Positions 1 to 12,800 of a stretch of 64,000 nt of DNA are shown in pieces (positions within the stretch are counted from its first letter, which is position 1; each line of letters starts with the position of its first letter). Source of the DNA: Lineus longissimus (lineage: Eukaryota > Nemertea > Pilidiophora > Heteronemertea > Lineidae); assembly GCF_910592395.1 (NCBI RefSeq), contig NC_088311.1:18540501-18604500 (forward strand), given 5' to 3'. Position numbers and translations under genes: made by a program. The notes beneath the pieces are model-generated. The model saw only the letters and a program-made list of their open reading frames with translations. It did not search any database and was not told where the DNA came from.

Positions 1-1059
1 TGACATCTTTAACCAGAAAATCTTGTCAACTGAGCTCAAGTTAAACAAACTTTATTACTTGTATCATAGGTGACAGCACTGAATAGGAAGATTTTGGCCA
101 CCTGCGAGCCAGTTGGCAAACTACAATTACTAGTGTATGCATGAATATTCTCATGATCAACGCCAGTGCATCCGCTCGAGGTGCAACAATCTTTTGTGAC
201 AACTTTTTCGTCATGTGATGTGATCATCTAATTCATTATGGTAAAAGCCTTTTCATTCTGCCCCTGAAATGCTGTCACGAAATACAACTTTTTATATTTG
301 GTCCAAGGCCTACTTCTGATTTACGGATGCCAATCAGTTCCAAGACAGAATACTATTTCACAAAACGTATTTATTTGTTCACACACAATACTATAAAGTT
401 TATGCACCACATAGCAGCCTACAATATAACCAATCACTTCAAATGATACAATTTTCTGCATTTACTTTCAAGAACAGTTACCTTGCTGGCAAGCTGAATA
501 ACGTCCCTGGATCAAAGTAATGAGATGCATTGTTCTACAACCAGTGTTTCCATAAAGCAATTCACAAAACAAATCCGACAGGCAGTTGGTGTACTAGTTC
601 TTCAACTTGTTTAACTTAGGTTACTGGGTGTCAAAACCATGCAACTTTAGTCATAAAACAGTCCAGGAATAAATGCAACCTTTGTGGGGGACCAACAGCC
701 GGCAGCCTTTTTAGGATAATGTTGGCTTTGTTCTGACAGAAAGGTCCTTTTTAAGATTTAACACAGTCCAGCACAACTGAACTCCAATTTGTGCAGAAAA
801 CTGTCTCAGACGAGGTTAACTTAACAGAAGGGTTCACTGGATATGGCTATTTTCTCAATCTCAAGATTCATGTAAAGATGGGTTGTAAATGTCTACAAAT
901 AACAAATATACATGTATATAAACTACTTCTACATCTACATTATATAAACTAAAGTCTAAATTGTTAAGTAATATAGGCCAATAATGATTTTACAATTCTA
1001 GAAATGTTACATCTTGGCAATCTAAAAGTATTAAAACGTGTGTGTTCAATTTTATTGTA

Positions 1060-1193
1060 CAGTAGAACCTCTCTAATAAGGACACCCTCGGGACTGACAA
1101 GTGCTGTCCTTAATAGAGAGGTGTCCTGATTAGAGAGGTCAACTTAAATGGAAACAACCAATTTTGACCATTACTAGTGTCAGTAGAGAGGTG
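1060..1193 (+). mobile_element. pogo-like MITE, copy 1 (3' end lost)
   Basis: Starts TA-CAGTAGAACCTCTCT and follows the family consensus through the 'gacaccctcgggactgacaag' core. The closing inverted repeat is missing. Nine members of this family occur in the window. Confidence 0.8.
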
Positions 1194-1760
1194 TGTAGGG
1201 GTATTATGCTCCTGGCCACCCTAACTCCACGCCCAAATTGTCCCTTTAAGAGTTCCTTTTTTGGCACGGTAGCCAATGGTACAACAAAATTACATAGGGT
1301 CAAAATCAGTTTAACTGGTTGTCAAAATATTTTTCTAACATTTGCAATTAAGAAACGAAATGCCAAGTACTTCCTAAAACAAATGATTGTTATCTGGTCT
1401 GTAAAAATAAAACCACCCATTTGTCCTTGGTAAAAAATTCATTTTATTTGACTCACAAAATACCTATGAAAAGCACCAAAGGGCCATGATTAAGTTATTC
1501 AAAGAAAACAACCCTGTTTAAAAGTGCCTGTGAAATGCACTCAACGTCGCGCCGATGTTAAAAAGCCTTATTTAAAAAAGTCTTCTGTAAAACATTGTAA
1601 TTCTCAGAAGGGTAATAGCGAGTAGCGAGAATAAATAAAGTCTAACAATGTAGGACTTCAGAATGACAAAAGACTAGTGTTTTTAAAGGGGAAGGCCAAA
1701 CTTTCCTAAAATCAGAAGGAATTTTTAGAAAGAATGAAAGAATTGCAGAATAATTAGGTT

Positions 1761-1831
1761 ACCTTGACTGGGAATCGAACCACAGATCTTTGGAAGGCGA
1801 GGCCACTGCTCTACTGTTGGGCTATCAAGGT
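1761..1831 (-). pseudogene. tRNA-derived sequence, copy 1
   Basis: A 71-nt minus-strand segment with tRNA shape. The 7-bp acceptor pairing ACCTTGA/TCAAGGT is perfect, the A-box-like stretch is TAGCCCAACAGTAGAGC, and the B box is GGTTCGATTCC. The T stem and anticodon stem are largely mismatched, so it is unlikely to be a working tRNA. It reads as a SINE head or tRNA pseudogene. Confidence 0.6.
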
Positions 1832-1935
1832 TTTTTTGTTCTTCTGAATGACAACATTTTAAAGGGGTATTTGCAATTTTCCTTAACTCAAGTCTTTTTA
1901 GAAAGATTGAAAGAATTGCAGAATAATTTTAAGTT

Positions 1936-2006
1936 ACCTTGACTGAGAATTGAACCACAGATCTTTGGATTGCTAGGCCACTTCTCTATTGTTGAGCTAT
2001 CAAGGT
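1936..2006 (-). pseudogene. tRNA-derived sequence, copy 2
   Basis: Second 71-nt copy, 175 nt from the first, with the same acceptor pairing and a decayed B box (GGTTCAATTCTC). It shares the 3'-side flank of the first copy (gaaagaattgcagaataatt), so the pair arose by tandem duplication of a roughly 175-bp unit. Confidence 0.6.
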
Positions 2007-3691
2007 TTTTTGTTCTTTTGCACTGTGTGAGACACATAGAATGTAGAGTCTGCTGATATTTCATGTCTATTTACCAAAAAATATTTCACCACAAAGCATT
2101 TTATATAAAGCGTGTTGGACAAGTCTCACTTGGCCACATTCTTAGTCTTAAAATTTTCTTGATAAAAGGAATTATAAAATTAAACATGGTGGAACTTTTC
2201 CAGGAAAGCAATGAAAAACGAAACAGTACTAATGATAATAATGTTAAATAATATTGGTAGTAATAATAACAGACACAGGTACTAAGACTAGACAGAAATA
2301 CTTACAACTTAAAACTTATGAATACATCGACCGACATCCTACTGCCATTCTTTGATATTATATGCCGATTAGATTGTGATCCTTACTTCAAACAAGTCAT
2401 AAAAACCTTGCTTTCAACAAGCGCATCGTAAAATAGTTTAGTAACTGAACAATATATAACATCTAACGTAATATCATCAAGAAACAGTAAACACCATGGG
2501 CTCACAAGAATGGAGGAACAGGGTGTTCACATGATATACTCAATAAGGCTAATGAGACAACCAGGTATGCCCGCAATATTATGGGATTTCTTCTTTATCG
2601 ACTCAACAAGTCTTTTAAAATAATCATACCTTTTCACCCCATGGAATCAGCAGCAACCTCTCCGAACATCTCCCACCTCTCCAAGTCCTGGCCAGCCTCA
2701 AACTAAAAACCACTGATAAAAAAAGCCCTTGTATGGACCATATACCTAAGTGATAGCTTCCTTACTGTTGCAGACTATGCCAGAACACCCAAATTAGGGG
2801 CCGATTGCGATGATTCTGGTATCCCGCATTCGTGTCATCAATCAAAGATTCTAGGAGAAGAACTTCAGTAAAGGTGGCCTGTTTTGGCAGTCACATATTA
2901 ACAATGCCCTTTTATAATTAAATTAGTTTCTAGGCTGTGTAGGAGTCTTTGAGAGTGCATTGATATGCATGACTGTTTCTCGCATAAACCCTGGTTAGTC
3001 AAGAACAGAATCTAAATACAACAGAACAATGGTGTGATTATGCTTTCAAGGTTTTAGCGAACTTAAAACAATTCACCTTATGAACAAAACATTAGCCAAA
3101 CAATAATAAGCACTTCAGCCTCAACTGTGCAGTGGGATAAATTGGTATAAATGTTACAATAGGCCTAACTAGTAATATATTGATCGACCTAGCTATCATT
3201 TTGATTTGGAAGATAATGTAAATGTCTCGATGAACAAGAAGAATGCCAGATAGCCTCTTGGTATTGTCAAGAAATAATAAAGACCAAGGCTCTATGAATT
3301 CTTGGTTTCTTGGAACTCCAAGCTGAACACCATAGGCATGGCAGCGGTGGGTATCCGGGCTGAGATTCAGTTGCTCTTGATAAAACACCACTGGAACAAA
3401 ACGAGAAATTTGCTACATGTATGTTTGCTGGTGATGCAAGTCCCGGGATCTGATCTCAGAAACTGAGAGATTTGTTAACGACAACCGACACTTGTGTTCC
3501 CTTCTCTGTCATCTTCAAAGCCACTCTGTTACACTGTCTTTGACAGTATCAGGTTGCAGCACTCGGGAAAAAGTTCACATAATATCAATTTAGATTCTTA
3601 TTTATCCTATTTTGGGGCCTGAACAACCAAGTGCCTGGGGGTGTGGGTGCAAAACTAAATATGGGGCGAAACAACCACAATTCAGCCCTGT

Positions 3692-3697
3692 TTTATT
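3692..3697 (-). terminator. WLS: candidate polyadenylation signal of WLS
   Basis: AATAAA on the minus strand, about 170 nt past the WLS stop codon. It is the first canonical hexamer downstream. Other hexamers further out, for example near 49-54, could give longer 3' UTRs, so the site actually used is not known. Confidence 0.4.
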
Positions 3698-3870
3698 CTT
3701 TTTCAGACGTGAACAAATATTTTCGTAATGGGTTACATGTGATAATTAGCAAGGATTTCCTCGTTTTAATGTGACAGGGGGAATCAGTGGCTGGGTAATT
3801 CGCAGCTCAGGAAATAGCCCAGCAGCCTACCTTAACTAACAATTTGATAACAAACTGGCATACCTTGGGT

Positions 3871-6800
3871 TTATTCCACAGCAGCTTTCTGAGCCATTGA
3901 AGTGATCGCAGACTGCTCGGTTGGAATCCTGGTGAATTCGACCTCTTCTTCATTCGTCTCACTGTTGTCCCCTGCAAATGATAAAACAGCCACAAGATAA
4001 GCTATAAGTGCATTAGGAAATACAGTGGAACCTCCCTTAGCAGACACCTCTATATCAAGGCCACCCTTTCTTTTAAGGACACAAGTTTTTTACCCAAATT
4101 GGCTGTTTCCATTCAACTTGGACCTCACTAATCTGGACACCTCTCTATTATGGATGGCACTTGTCAGTACCGAGGGGGTAAGGGTGCAAGGTGTAAGAAA
4201 GTAATGAAAAATTTGGGATGTATGCTTTGATTTATCCTGTAGGCACAACTTTTTTCATACAACTGCTGAAGTCTGGGATGAATCATCTGTTTGAAAGCCT
4301 TATCATGGCCCCCTTGGGTGTCTTGGCATAGCCTCACAAGAGTGACGACGCGGTAAGCTCAATGTACAGTCTTTATAGAGCCGCAATTCAGAGGTGGCCT
4401 TCAAGTTGAGGTTGGACTTGCCAAGAGAGGTAGCAGGCCTGACTTGGAGAGGTGGGTGACACTCAGAGAGGTTCTTTGTGACTCCGTGGTGAAGATGATG
4501 ATGAACCAAAGGATGACAATCATCAAAGAAGCCATACCAGTTATGTCAGACGACATCATTTTATGCGATGGAGCATATAAGCACAGCAGGGCAAAGACAT
4601 AGAGGTTCCACATTCCATAGACGCCAGTCAGGAAGGCGCTGGTGTACTCCAGGCTGTTCTCGTCTCCCCACTTCCAGACGCTCTCGCTCACTTGGCTGAT
4701 GATGAAGAAGATGACCGTCAGTGCTGCGCACAGCAATGTTGCCAACATCAGAATCTTGAAGCGATAGATCAAACCCTGAAAATAGAGATAATACATGTAG
4801 TATGATTATAGAATAGCACTACAAACGAAAAGGAACCTACAAAAAGATCAACAAATACATTATGTCCACACTTGATATATTTTTCTCCACCAGGACAGTA
4901 TTTTACCCAAGACTTTAAATGAAGTCATCAGGAGTTCACCACAATTTCCACCAATTTTTAAACGACTACCTGATTATTGTTCTGAACCACAGTTATGTTG
5001 CACAGCTTAACCCGCCTGCAATGGATAATTTCCTTTATGGCCTTGTTGTTCGCATGGTAGCCAAAGAGCTTGAAGTTAAGCAACGTCAATTAGATGACCG
5101 TGCGTACAATACAACTGAAGACCTTCCCATGCGATGCCACCTCTGGATTGTTGTTCAGCACAGTCGTTTAGTGACGTGAGAATGAGTCATCTGAAGAGGG
5201 GGATGGTGTACTGTTCCCCCAGTTATATGGCACGGCTTGACTGGCGGGCCATGGAGGATCTCCTGTTCATTGGAACTCGACACAAAATAAGTGGGGACCC
5301 CTGACCAGGGGCACACAAGGTTTACACTGACTGCTGCCTTACCATGTAGTATTTCTTCCTGGCCTTGCTCATGGCGGGCAGGGCCGACTTCTTTGCGCTG
5401 ATGTTCCTGAACACTCTGAAGATCATGTAGGAGAGGAAGAGGAAGTAGAGACAGGCAGCGATTCCTGCCAAGATGATGAAAGCGAGCTGTTCATCTCGTC
5501 AAGGAATTCTTTACATTTATTAAATAATTGTTGGCAAAACAGCAGGCACTAGAACTTGATTCCCAACAGCGCCCACTTACACTTCTGCCATCCGGTCTAA
5601 ATTCAAGATCTGATATTCTGTGACCAAGGCCTGTTGGAATTGTTACCGGTAATTACTGCTTTTGTCACTTACGATGGGGACTAATCCTTACCTCAACATT
5701 ACATCAAAGGATAGGGACTAGGGTGCCAGGGTTTGTCTTTAATACTCTGTTTTAGCAAGGACTGATAATGACTAGTCTTTATCAAATTCTTGATTTTAGT
5801 GATCAAAAAGGATACAGCCAAGTTTGTCCCAACTTCTGTCACCCAGATACTGAAGAATGGATTCGTCAACTGGACACCCCTGAAAAAAGCAGCACATATG
5901 TGTTAGCTTGCAAGGAAAATCTAGTAGCTCAAATACAGGGGAGCCATCCCATCTCATACATTTCCCTAACTGATTTTTATAAAATTTTAAAGTGAAATCA
6001 GAATATGCAGCTCAGCAAGTTTACAACTGGACAGTTACTTTGCAAAGGACAGAGGTAGAATTTTCATCCTCAACATGCTCAAAGAGTAAAAGGGCTACCT
6101 CTTAACTCAGCCCTCAAGGACTATCAAAGGCATGGTTTCTCCTGAAACTGCTTGGTAGATAACACATGAGCAATGACCGCCGCAAACGAGTCGTATTTGT
6201 TGTGTGCGATCACAATTCCATGTCGCAACAATTTGCGAGGCACTTTTACTCACCTCTCGCACATCTCAAAGACAAAGAGACAGATGCAGCCAAAAGCCAC
6301 GGCCGACAAATGCTTCCAGTACAAGACAACACGGTTTCTCTCCACCTGATCCTGAAAAAATTAAGACAAACAGAAAGATGAGAAAAAGAACTAAGAAATC
6401 ATAACGACTGATTGATGGGCCACCTACACGTGTCTGCACATCATTCTCGGCTCGGCAGAGTAGGAAAGATCATGTCCACAAGCAAAAGTAGAAATGTAGG
6501 AGCTCGACTGATATATACTGATGGAAATTGGTTTTGTCTGCATCAGTCATGCAAACGTGCTTGAGTATTGCAAATAAAACGATTCTAAAACACCCATATA
6601 AACTTTAGCTCAGAGGCCTACGCCATGCGTGTTCCTTGTATTTACTTGTGGCTCAGGTAGATAGTAGATTAGGCCTTTATGACAAATACAGACCCAGAAT
6701 TGGAGACAAATTCTAAAATACCTTGGTACCGTAAAGTCAACTTTTAAATGGAAAATGTATAAGCCTCGTTCTGAGAGTGGAGTGTTTTGGACACGCAACC

Positions 6801-9800
6801 AAGATGCTCTACCAAAGTTCCCTCGGGTTGCACTAAAATGTGGAAACCATGCACACAGCTCACTTCAGAAGTTTGAGGCTCTCAAAACACTGCTTCAAAC
6901 ACAAATCAGCCAAGGAAGCATCAACCACACTAAGTTTTTTAATGAGCACTACACATATTTGCCGAGAAAAACACTCCAAATAGCCCATTTGCGCGGATTT
7001 TAGCATCACTTGAGCGAGCCGATGCGGACTTCCTATACGCGCTGTACAAAATGTACATGTCTCATTTTCTGTAACGTTGCCGTAACATAATGTAAACAAC
7101 GGCGCTACCGGCGCTACCGGCGCTCCGGGCCGGCGATGGATGGAATTTGCCAAATTCGCACATATTCAAGTTATTTTCGTGGCCTATCTTTTTAAGTTTG
7201 AGTATTTTAGAATAGAAATTGAACCCTCGGCTCGGGTTTGGACTGTATTTTAGCTCCACCCTCGAGTGTCTTGGTAACTCAACCAAGGTCCTCCGCCTCG
7301 GGTTCAATTTCTTAACCCTCAACAGTACAGACAGAAATGGAAAGAAGTGGCTTGCTTTAGAAGTGGAAGTACGTTTCTACCGTCCAAGTCACAATTGACA
7401 TCCCTTCTGCTTTGCGTCAGTTACGGGCAACAAAAGTGCCGAGTATCGCTATATGTTTTGGGAAGATTGTGCTTAAGTTGGGAAAACCTACCCGCTGGGC
7501 GTGGGGCGCACCACTGACACGATTAAGGGATGTCAATTGTGATTTGGACTGTACATTGTGCTGCAAAGGGTTTGCTGGTGAAGGTTTCCTGAAGAGGTCA
7601 AAAGTCAAATATTTCAAATGTTCAATCCAGGTAAAGATTTTCATGGAACATTCCTTGCTTCTGACTCACCATCATGTGTTCTCCAGCAAATATAATCCAG
7701 AAACAGAGAAGTGTCGAGTAGAAGATGCCCTGCCTGATGTCACCAAGGAGCATCATGAAGGGCATGTTAACAGCCAGCGTCAGCCACTCCAGCGGCACTG
7801 AAAACAAGACAGACTATTTTTAATACATGTATAACGATGTCTCTGGTCATTTACATGTACTCTAGGACCTCACTATTTGGGACTGATAGATGCTGTCCTG
7901 ATTTGGGATGAGCGGTGTACTGATAGCAGAGGTCAATTTCAATGGAAATGACTAATTTGGGACCACATGTAGTGTTTCTAATAGAAAGAGTGTCCTTGAT
8001 AGAGAGGTGTCCAAGGGAGGTTCCACTGTATCGTCAGCCACAACACTTACAATTGAGAAACGAGAGGGCCAGTCCGAGGGCGAAAAGCGTTCTGAAAGAT
8101 TGAAAAGAGATATGCTGGCAAATGGAATAGTCAAAACACACAAATTGAAAACTTCCAAGGCAAAAAATGAGATATGTGCCTGATAAAACATTTGGATATC
8201 AGATCATTTAGGCCAACAGTAACAATTTTATGATAAAAAATATACAAATATTTTCCAATGCATTTTCAGTAAAATTCCAAACTTCGAAGCCAATTTTCTC
8301 AAATCAGCACAAACAGACATATCTCATTTTTGCAATGGAAATCTTCAACTGATCTTTGTTTCAAAAGGGCAGCCCTTACATTCAGCTTTTAAGGTTACAG
8401 TAACATGCAAAGATGGTCTCCCAGGGCTAATTTTGCCAAATACCGCAAACCGGGATAAATTTGTGGTTAACACATTCCCCCTTTAATGAAGCTTAGTACA
8501 GTAGAACCTCTCTATCAAGGACACCCTCAGGACTGACAAGTGCTTCCTTAAAAGAGAGGTGTCCTGAACAGAGAGGTCAAATTGAATGGATAAAACCAAT
8601 TTTGGACCAAAACTAGTGTCCTTAATAGAGAGGTTGTCCTTAATAGAGAGGTGTCCGCTTAGGGAGGTTCCACTGTACATACCTTTCCAGCAAGTTTGGA
8701 GGTCGCACCATCTGTGTTATACGCCTCCAGAACCAGGCAAGGATACCAAGGAGGCAAGGAAACATGAACGTCTTGAGGGAGAACCAGACTTTGGTGAATC
8801 CTCCATTCTGATGGATCGTCTGAAAGAAAAACAAGTAGACCAAGATAAACCATTTTGCTACCCTTGACCTGCGGAGAGGTCATTAAACAGCACCACTGAC
8901 CCACATAGCGGTTCATGCACTAGTTGTACATGTATCTGTGCACTATTTGTGCTTTTCACTCCATCACACAATAGTCACAGCGCTGCATCTTCAAGCAAAG
9001 GGTGAGATTCCTGCATATCTTTTTACAATGTAGCTACAATACATGCTTTTACAGTCTGGCTTGCATACAGCGAAGATGGGAAACTAGAATGTGGTGGGTT
9101 AGCAAAGCCCTGTCAGTATCAGAGAGACCAAACTCTCCATGAGAAAAAAAATATTTCCATTGAATTTTACCTCTTTAATCAGGACACCTCTCAATTAAAG
9201 ACAGCATTTGTCAGTCCCAAGGGGGTCCTTAATAAAGAGGTTCTACTGTACATCCATGAGAGTATTAGAAAGGGAAATTATAGGGAGGGCTCCGGGCTGT
9301 CTTGTTATCAATTATAAAGGGGTGAAGAGCCGGGAGCAGATCTTTATTTTAGAATCTGTAAAAGCTTGAGAACAGTATGACCAGGGACAGGACCAATGGC
9401 ACAATATATCAATGTTAACTTCAAAAAGTTCATTCAACTTACTATAAGCCACATATCAACAATCTTTCCCAATCCCATATTGATTCCCTTCTTCTCGTTG
9501 ACTGGTATCCTGATGTTGATGAGGTAGTAGTCATGATGGCAGCTTCCAAGTTCGAAGAACGGCAACATGGAACAGTTGTACTGGTGGCCATTTTTCATCT
9601 GGAATCAAAGCACAAATAAGAGATTTTTGACCACGTAGAAAAGAATAAATCAAATGTAAGGCCTGAGAGTTGCAGCAAATTTCAAAACTTTGAAGAATAA
9701 TCAGACATTAAATGATAAAGTACTAAGAAACACGCAATTTTAAACCTTTTCACAGAGGGTGACGGCACAGCACGTCATGCTCGCATGTCCCCTCTGGTGC

Positions 9801-12800
9801 TGGTGACGTGCACAGCACGTCATGCCCGCATGTCCCCTCTGGTGCTGGTGACGTGCACAGCACGTCATGCTCGCATGTCCCTCTGGTGCTGGTGAGGGTG
9901 CACAGCACGTCATGCTCGCATGTCCCTCTGGTGCTGGTGACGTGCACAGCACGTCATGCAGCAAACTTCTCCAAAATCATGGAAAGTGTCCTCAAGCAAT
10001 ATTGATGCTTTAAAATGATGTCTCCGCCAGTTGAAAATCTCATTAAAACTACGTTTTTAAAAAAATCTGTGCGAAAAAGTTTGAAAGAAATACCGCATGA
10101 GCTAGGATGCAAAATGCGATGAAAAAAAACCCTGCGATGAGAAAACCCCTTCACGTCATATTCATTGCTGTCTTTTGTGAAATATTCACCTTATCGGGAT
10201 CAATATCACACTCCATCCTCCGTGTTTCAGAAGATTCGGCTATCAGCTTCCAATCATCTTCTTTATCACCGATATTCTGATAAGCCAGCTTGGCATCCAG
10301 CACCATCACTGGGTTATCACCTGAAAACAGAGTTTTCGACACAAAACTCACGATAACGTCCATTTATTTATATGGGATCGGATTTATTGGACTCTACAAG
10401 AAAACTTTTTTACTGCTTTAAAATTTAGGAAAAAAATTCCATACAGTGATTTTTTCTTGTCTGACAATATTCCAGATATGAGATGACATAATACATTGTC
10501 ACTTTCCTCAAGCAGAAATCATGTAGGACTTCCTGTCAGGTGACAAGATTTTGACCAATCAAAACGTTGTACGATATCGTGCTGTCTGTGCCAAAACATG
10601 ATAGCTCTCTTCTGATTGGTCAATACCGGTTAGGAAGTCCAAAATTGCTGCTTGAGGAAAGTGCAGTAGTGCGTGTACGAAATGGATTAGACTTGTTCCA
10701 GTCCATGATGATCACTGAAATGTGTCCAGCTCTGGCAATACGTGGGCACTTCAGGTCAAACGAAGACACAGAGTCACTTACATGTCGGCTGAATGTGCAC
10801 AGAATGATATTTTGAAAATTAACTATCTAAACATCAGGTACCCAGTAAGAAAACCATTAGTAACAGCAACATGTCTGACGATTTACTCGAATTAAAGCCG
10901 TGAGGCCAAAAACGACCAATGGACGGAGTTCATACATTTGCATTCCTGAATTAATTGTTTGTTTTTTGTTGCTTTTCCCATTTTTCTTTCTTTTCTCTAG
11001 TCCAAATACAACAGGGGTCTCTATTGTGATATCAGGGATCAGCAACCATTAAAATTCAAATAGGTTGCAACACCTCAGGTAGTCAGAAACTGTGGCACTT
11101 ACTTAATTTATTCTTCTCATCGTATTCCACGTCGACCTGGAGAACACTGATCAAATTCTGGAACCAGCGAGACATATCCAACTTCTTGCCTTCCTGGAAG
11201 AGAATGATAAAATGTAACAAAGTGCCAGTTAATCTAACAGTTTGATCAAGTTTCTCTGGCCAAAGACACGAAGGTCGAAGAAAAGCTGTGGGGAACACAG
11301 CCGGACCTTCGGGCGACAAGCCGCTTCATCTCCGCCACAGGACTAAGGTTATAGTACTTAGGCAGGTTGAACGCTGAAGAAGAAGATCAAGTTTCTACAG
11401 AATCAATGAATTAGCCTTGACTCTTGACCTTGACCCATTGCATTGACCATTTGACCAATCACATTTCTTCTTTCTTGGCACTTTCTTATAGCTTATATGT
11501 TGCTTGGAAGTTCTCACTACTTGAACAGTTCAAAATCATGAACTTGCAAGCTAACCTATCATGCAATTTTGATACGATGGAGCCTCAAGGACACCCTCGG
11601 GACTGACACAACTGACAAGAGTTGTCCTGGCTTAATGGAGAGATTTCCGAATTATTAGAGCGTAAAATTGAAGAGGAAAGAACAATTTGGGTTTGGAATT
11701 TTCAAGAGTGTCCTTGATAGAGAGGGTGTACTTAACAGAGAGGTGTCTGCTAGGGTGGTTCCACTCTCAAAAATCAACTGCTTTTCAGTATTTAGTCCAA
11801 ATCCAATGCAACTGCGGAAACATTTAAGAATCGATAACATCACAAGTGTATACAGAAGAACAGTAAGGACACCCTTGGGACTAAACTGATTTCCTTTATA
11901 GAGAGATGCCCAGATTACAGAGATCAAGTTGAATGAAAATTACCAATTTGGGACCAAAATCAGTGTCTTCAATAGAGAGGGTGGATGACAGAGGTGTCTG
12001 TTAAGAGAGGTTGCACCGTTCAAGTACATGGTTTATTTACCTCCGAGCAGGATGGGACCATACACCCATAGCCAAGTAATTTGACAAGACTCAGGAATGT
12101 TATCAGTCTTGGAATCAAAAACTGGATATGTCTGGTATCATTGCAACAACGCAACGGCGAAAACTACAAAAATTCACACAAACCTTTGGAAGTGGAATCT
12201 GGAATGCGAACACCACATCTTTCGCTTCGATCTTCATCTCTTCGATCTTCGGATCACTCAAACTTTTTACCCTGTCACAAGTGGTATATTTCTTGGGGTC
12301 TGATACACGAGGGTAAAACCATTTTTGTTTGTGCGCATGGTTACCTTTGTCAAGACACATGGTGCCGAGGACAACCTGGGCATTATTTGGAGATGGCGCT
12401 GGAAAAACAGACATGACAGAACAATATGACAATATATTTACATTTATTAACAATGTAGGACAAATAGATAAAGACAAAAGAAAGGACCCGAGCTGACCTG
12501 GCATCCATCTCTCTGACTCGGTGTTTGATGTGAAGTCCCTCTCTACATTGTATTGTGGTGCCAAATTACATTGTACATCTCTAAAAATCATGCACAGACA
12601 TTTATCATGCATCTCTCCATTACATGTAGTGCAGCAGTCAATTCAGGCCTTCTTTCAGTAAATGGGGTGATATGAATAAAGACTAGCAAATGCTTTTTAC
12701 TTCAATTGTGTACAGAAAGGCCTAGTGTAAATGTACATGGAGTTTTAGATAAAAGCATTTGCTAGTCTTTATTCATATCACCCAATGTCAGTGAATAAGT

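Larger units (their letters stand above)
1..3691. other. 3' flank of WLS, no coding exon recognised
   Basis: Low-complexity, AT-rich DNA downstream of WLS. It holds a pogo-like MITE (about 1060-1193) and a tandem pair of tRNA-derived units (about 1680-2010). Open frames here are short, lack splice context and resemble no family I know. Part of it may be WLS 3' UTR. Confidence 0.5.

Noticed and set aside
1761-2006. Functional tRNA genes
   Set aside because: The acceptor stem is intact, but the T and anticodon stems are mismatched, so only a tRNA-derived call is supported.
9740-10005. Cys/His-rich ORFs on both strands
   Set aside because: They are translations of the 45-bp minisatellite inside a WLS intron.
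12115-12612. 165-codon minus-strand ORF as a single-exon gene
   Set aside because: Only 12184-12398 is coding (WLS exon 2); the rest is intron read-through.
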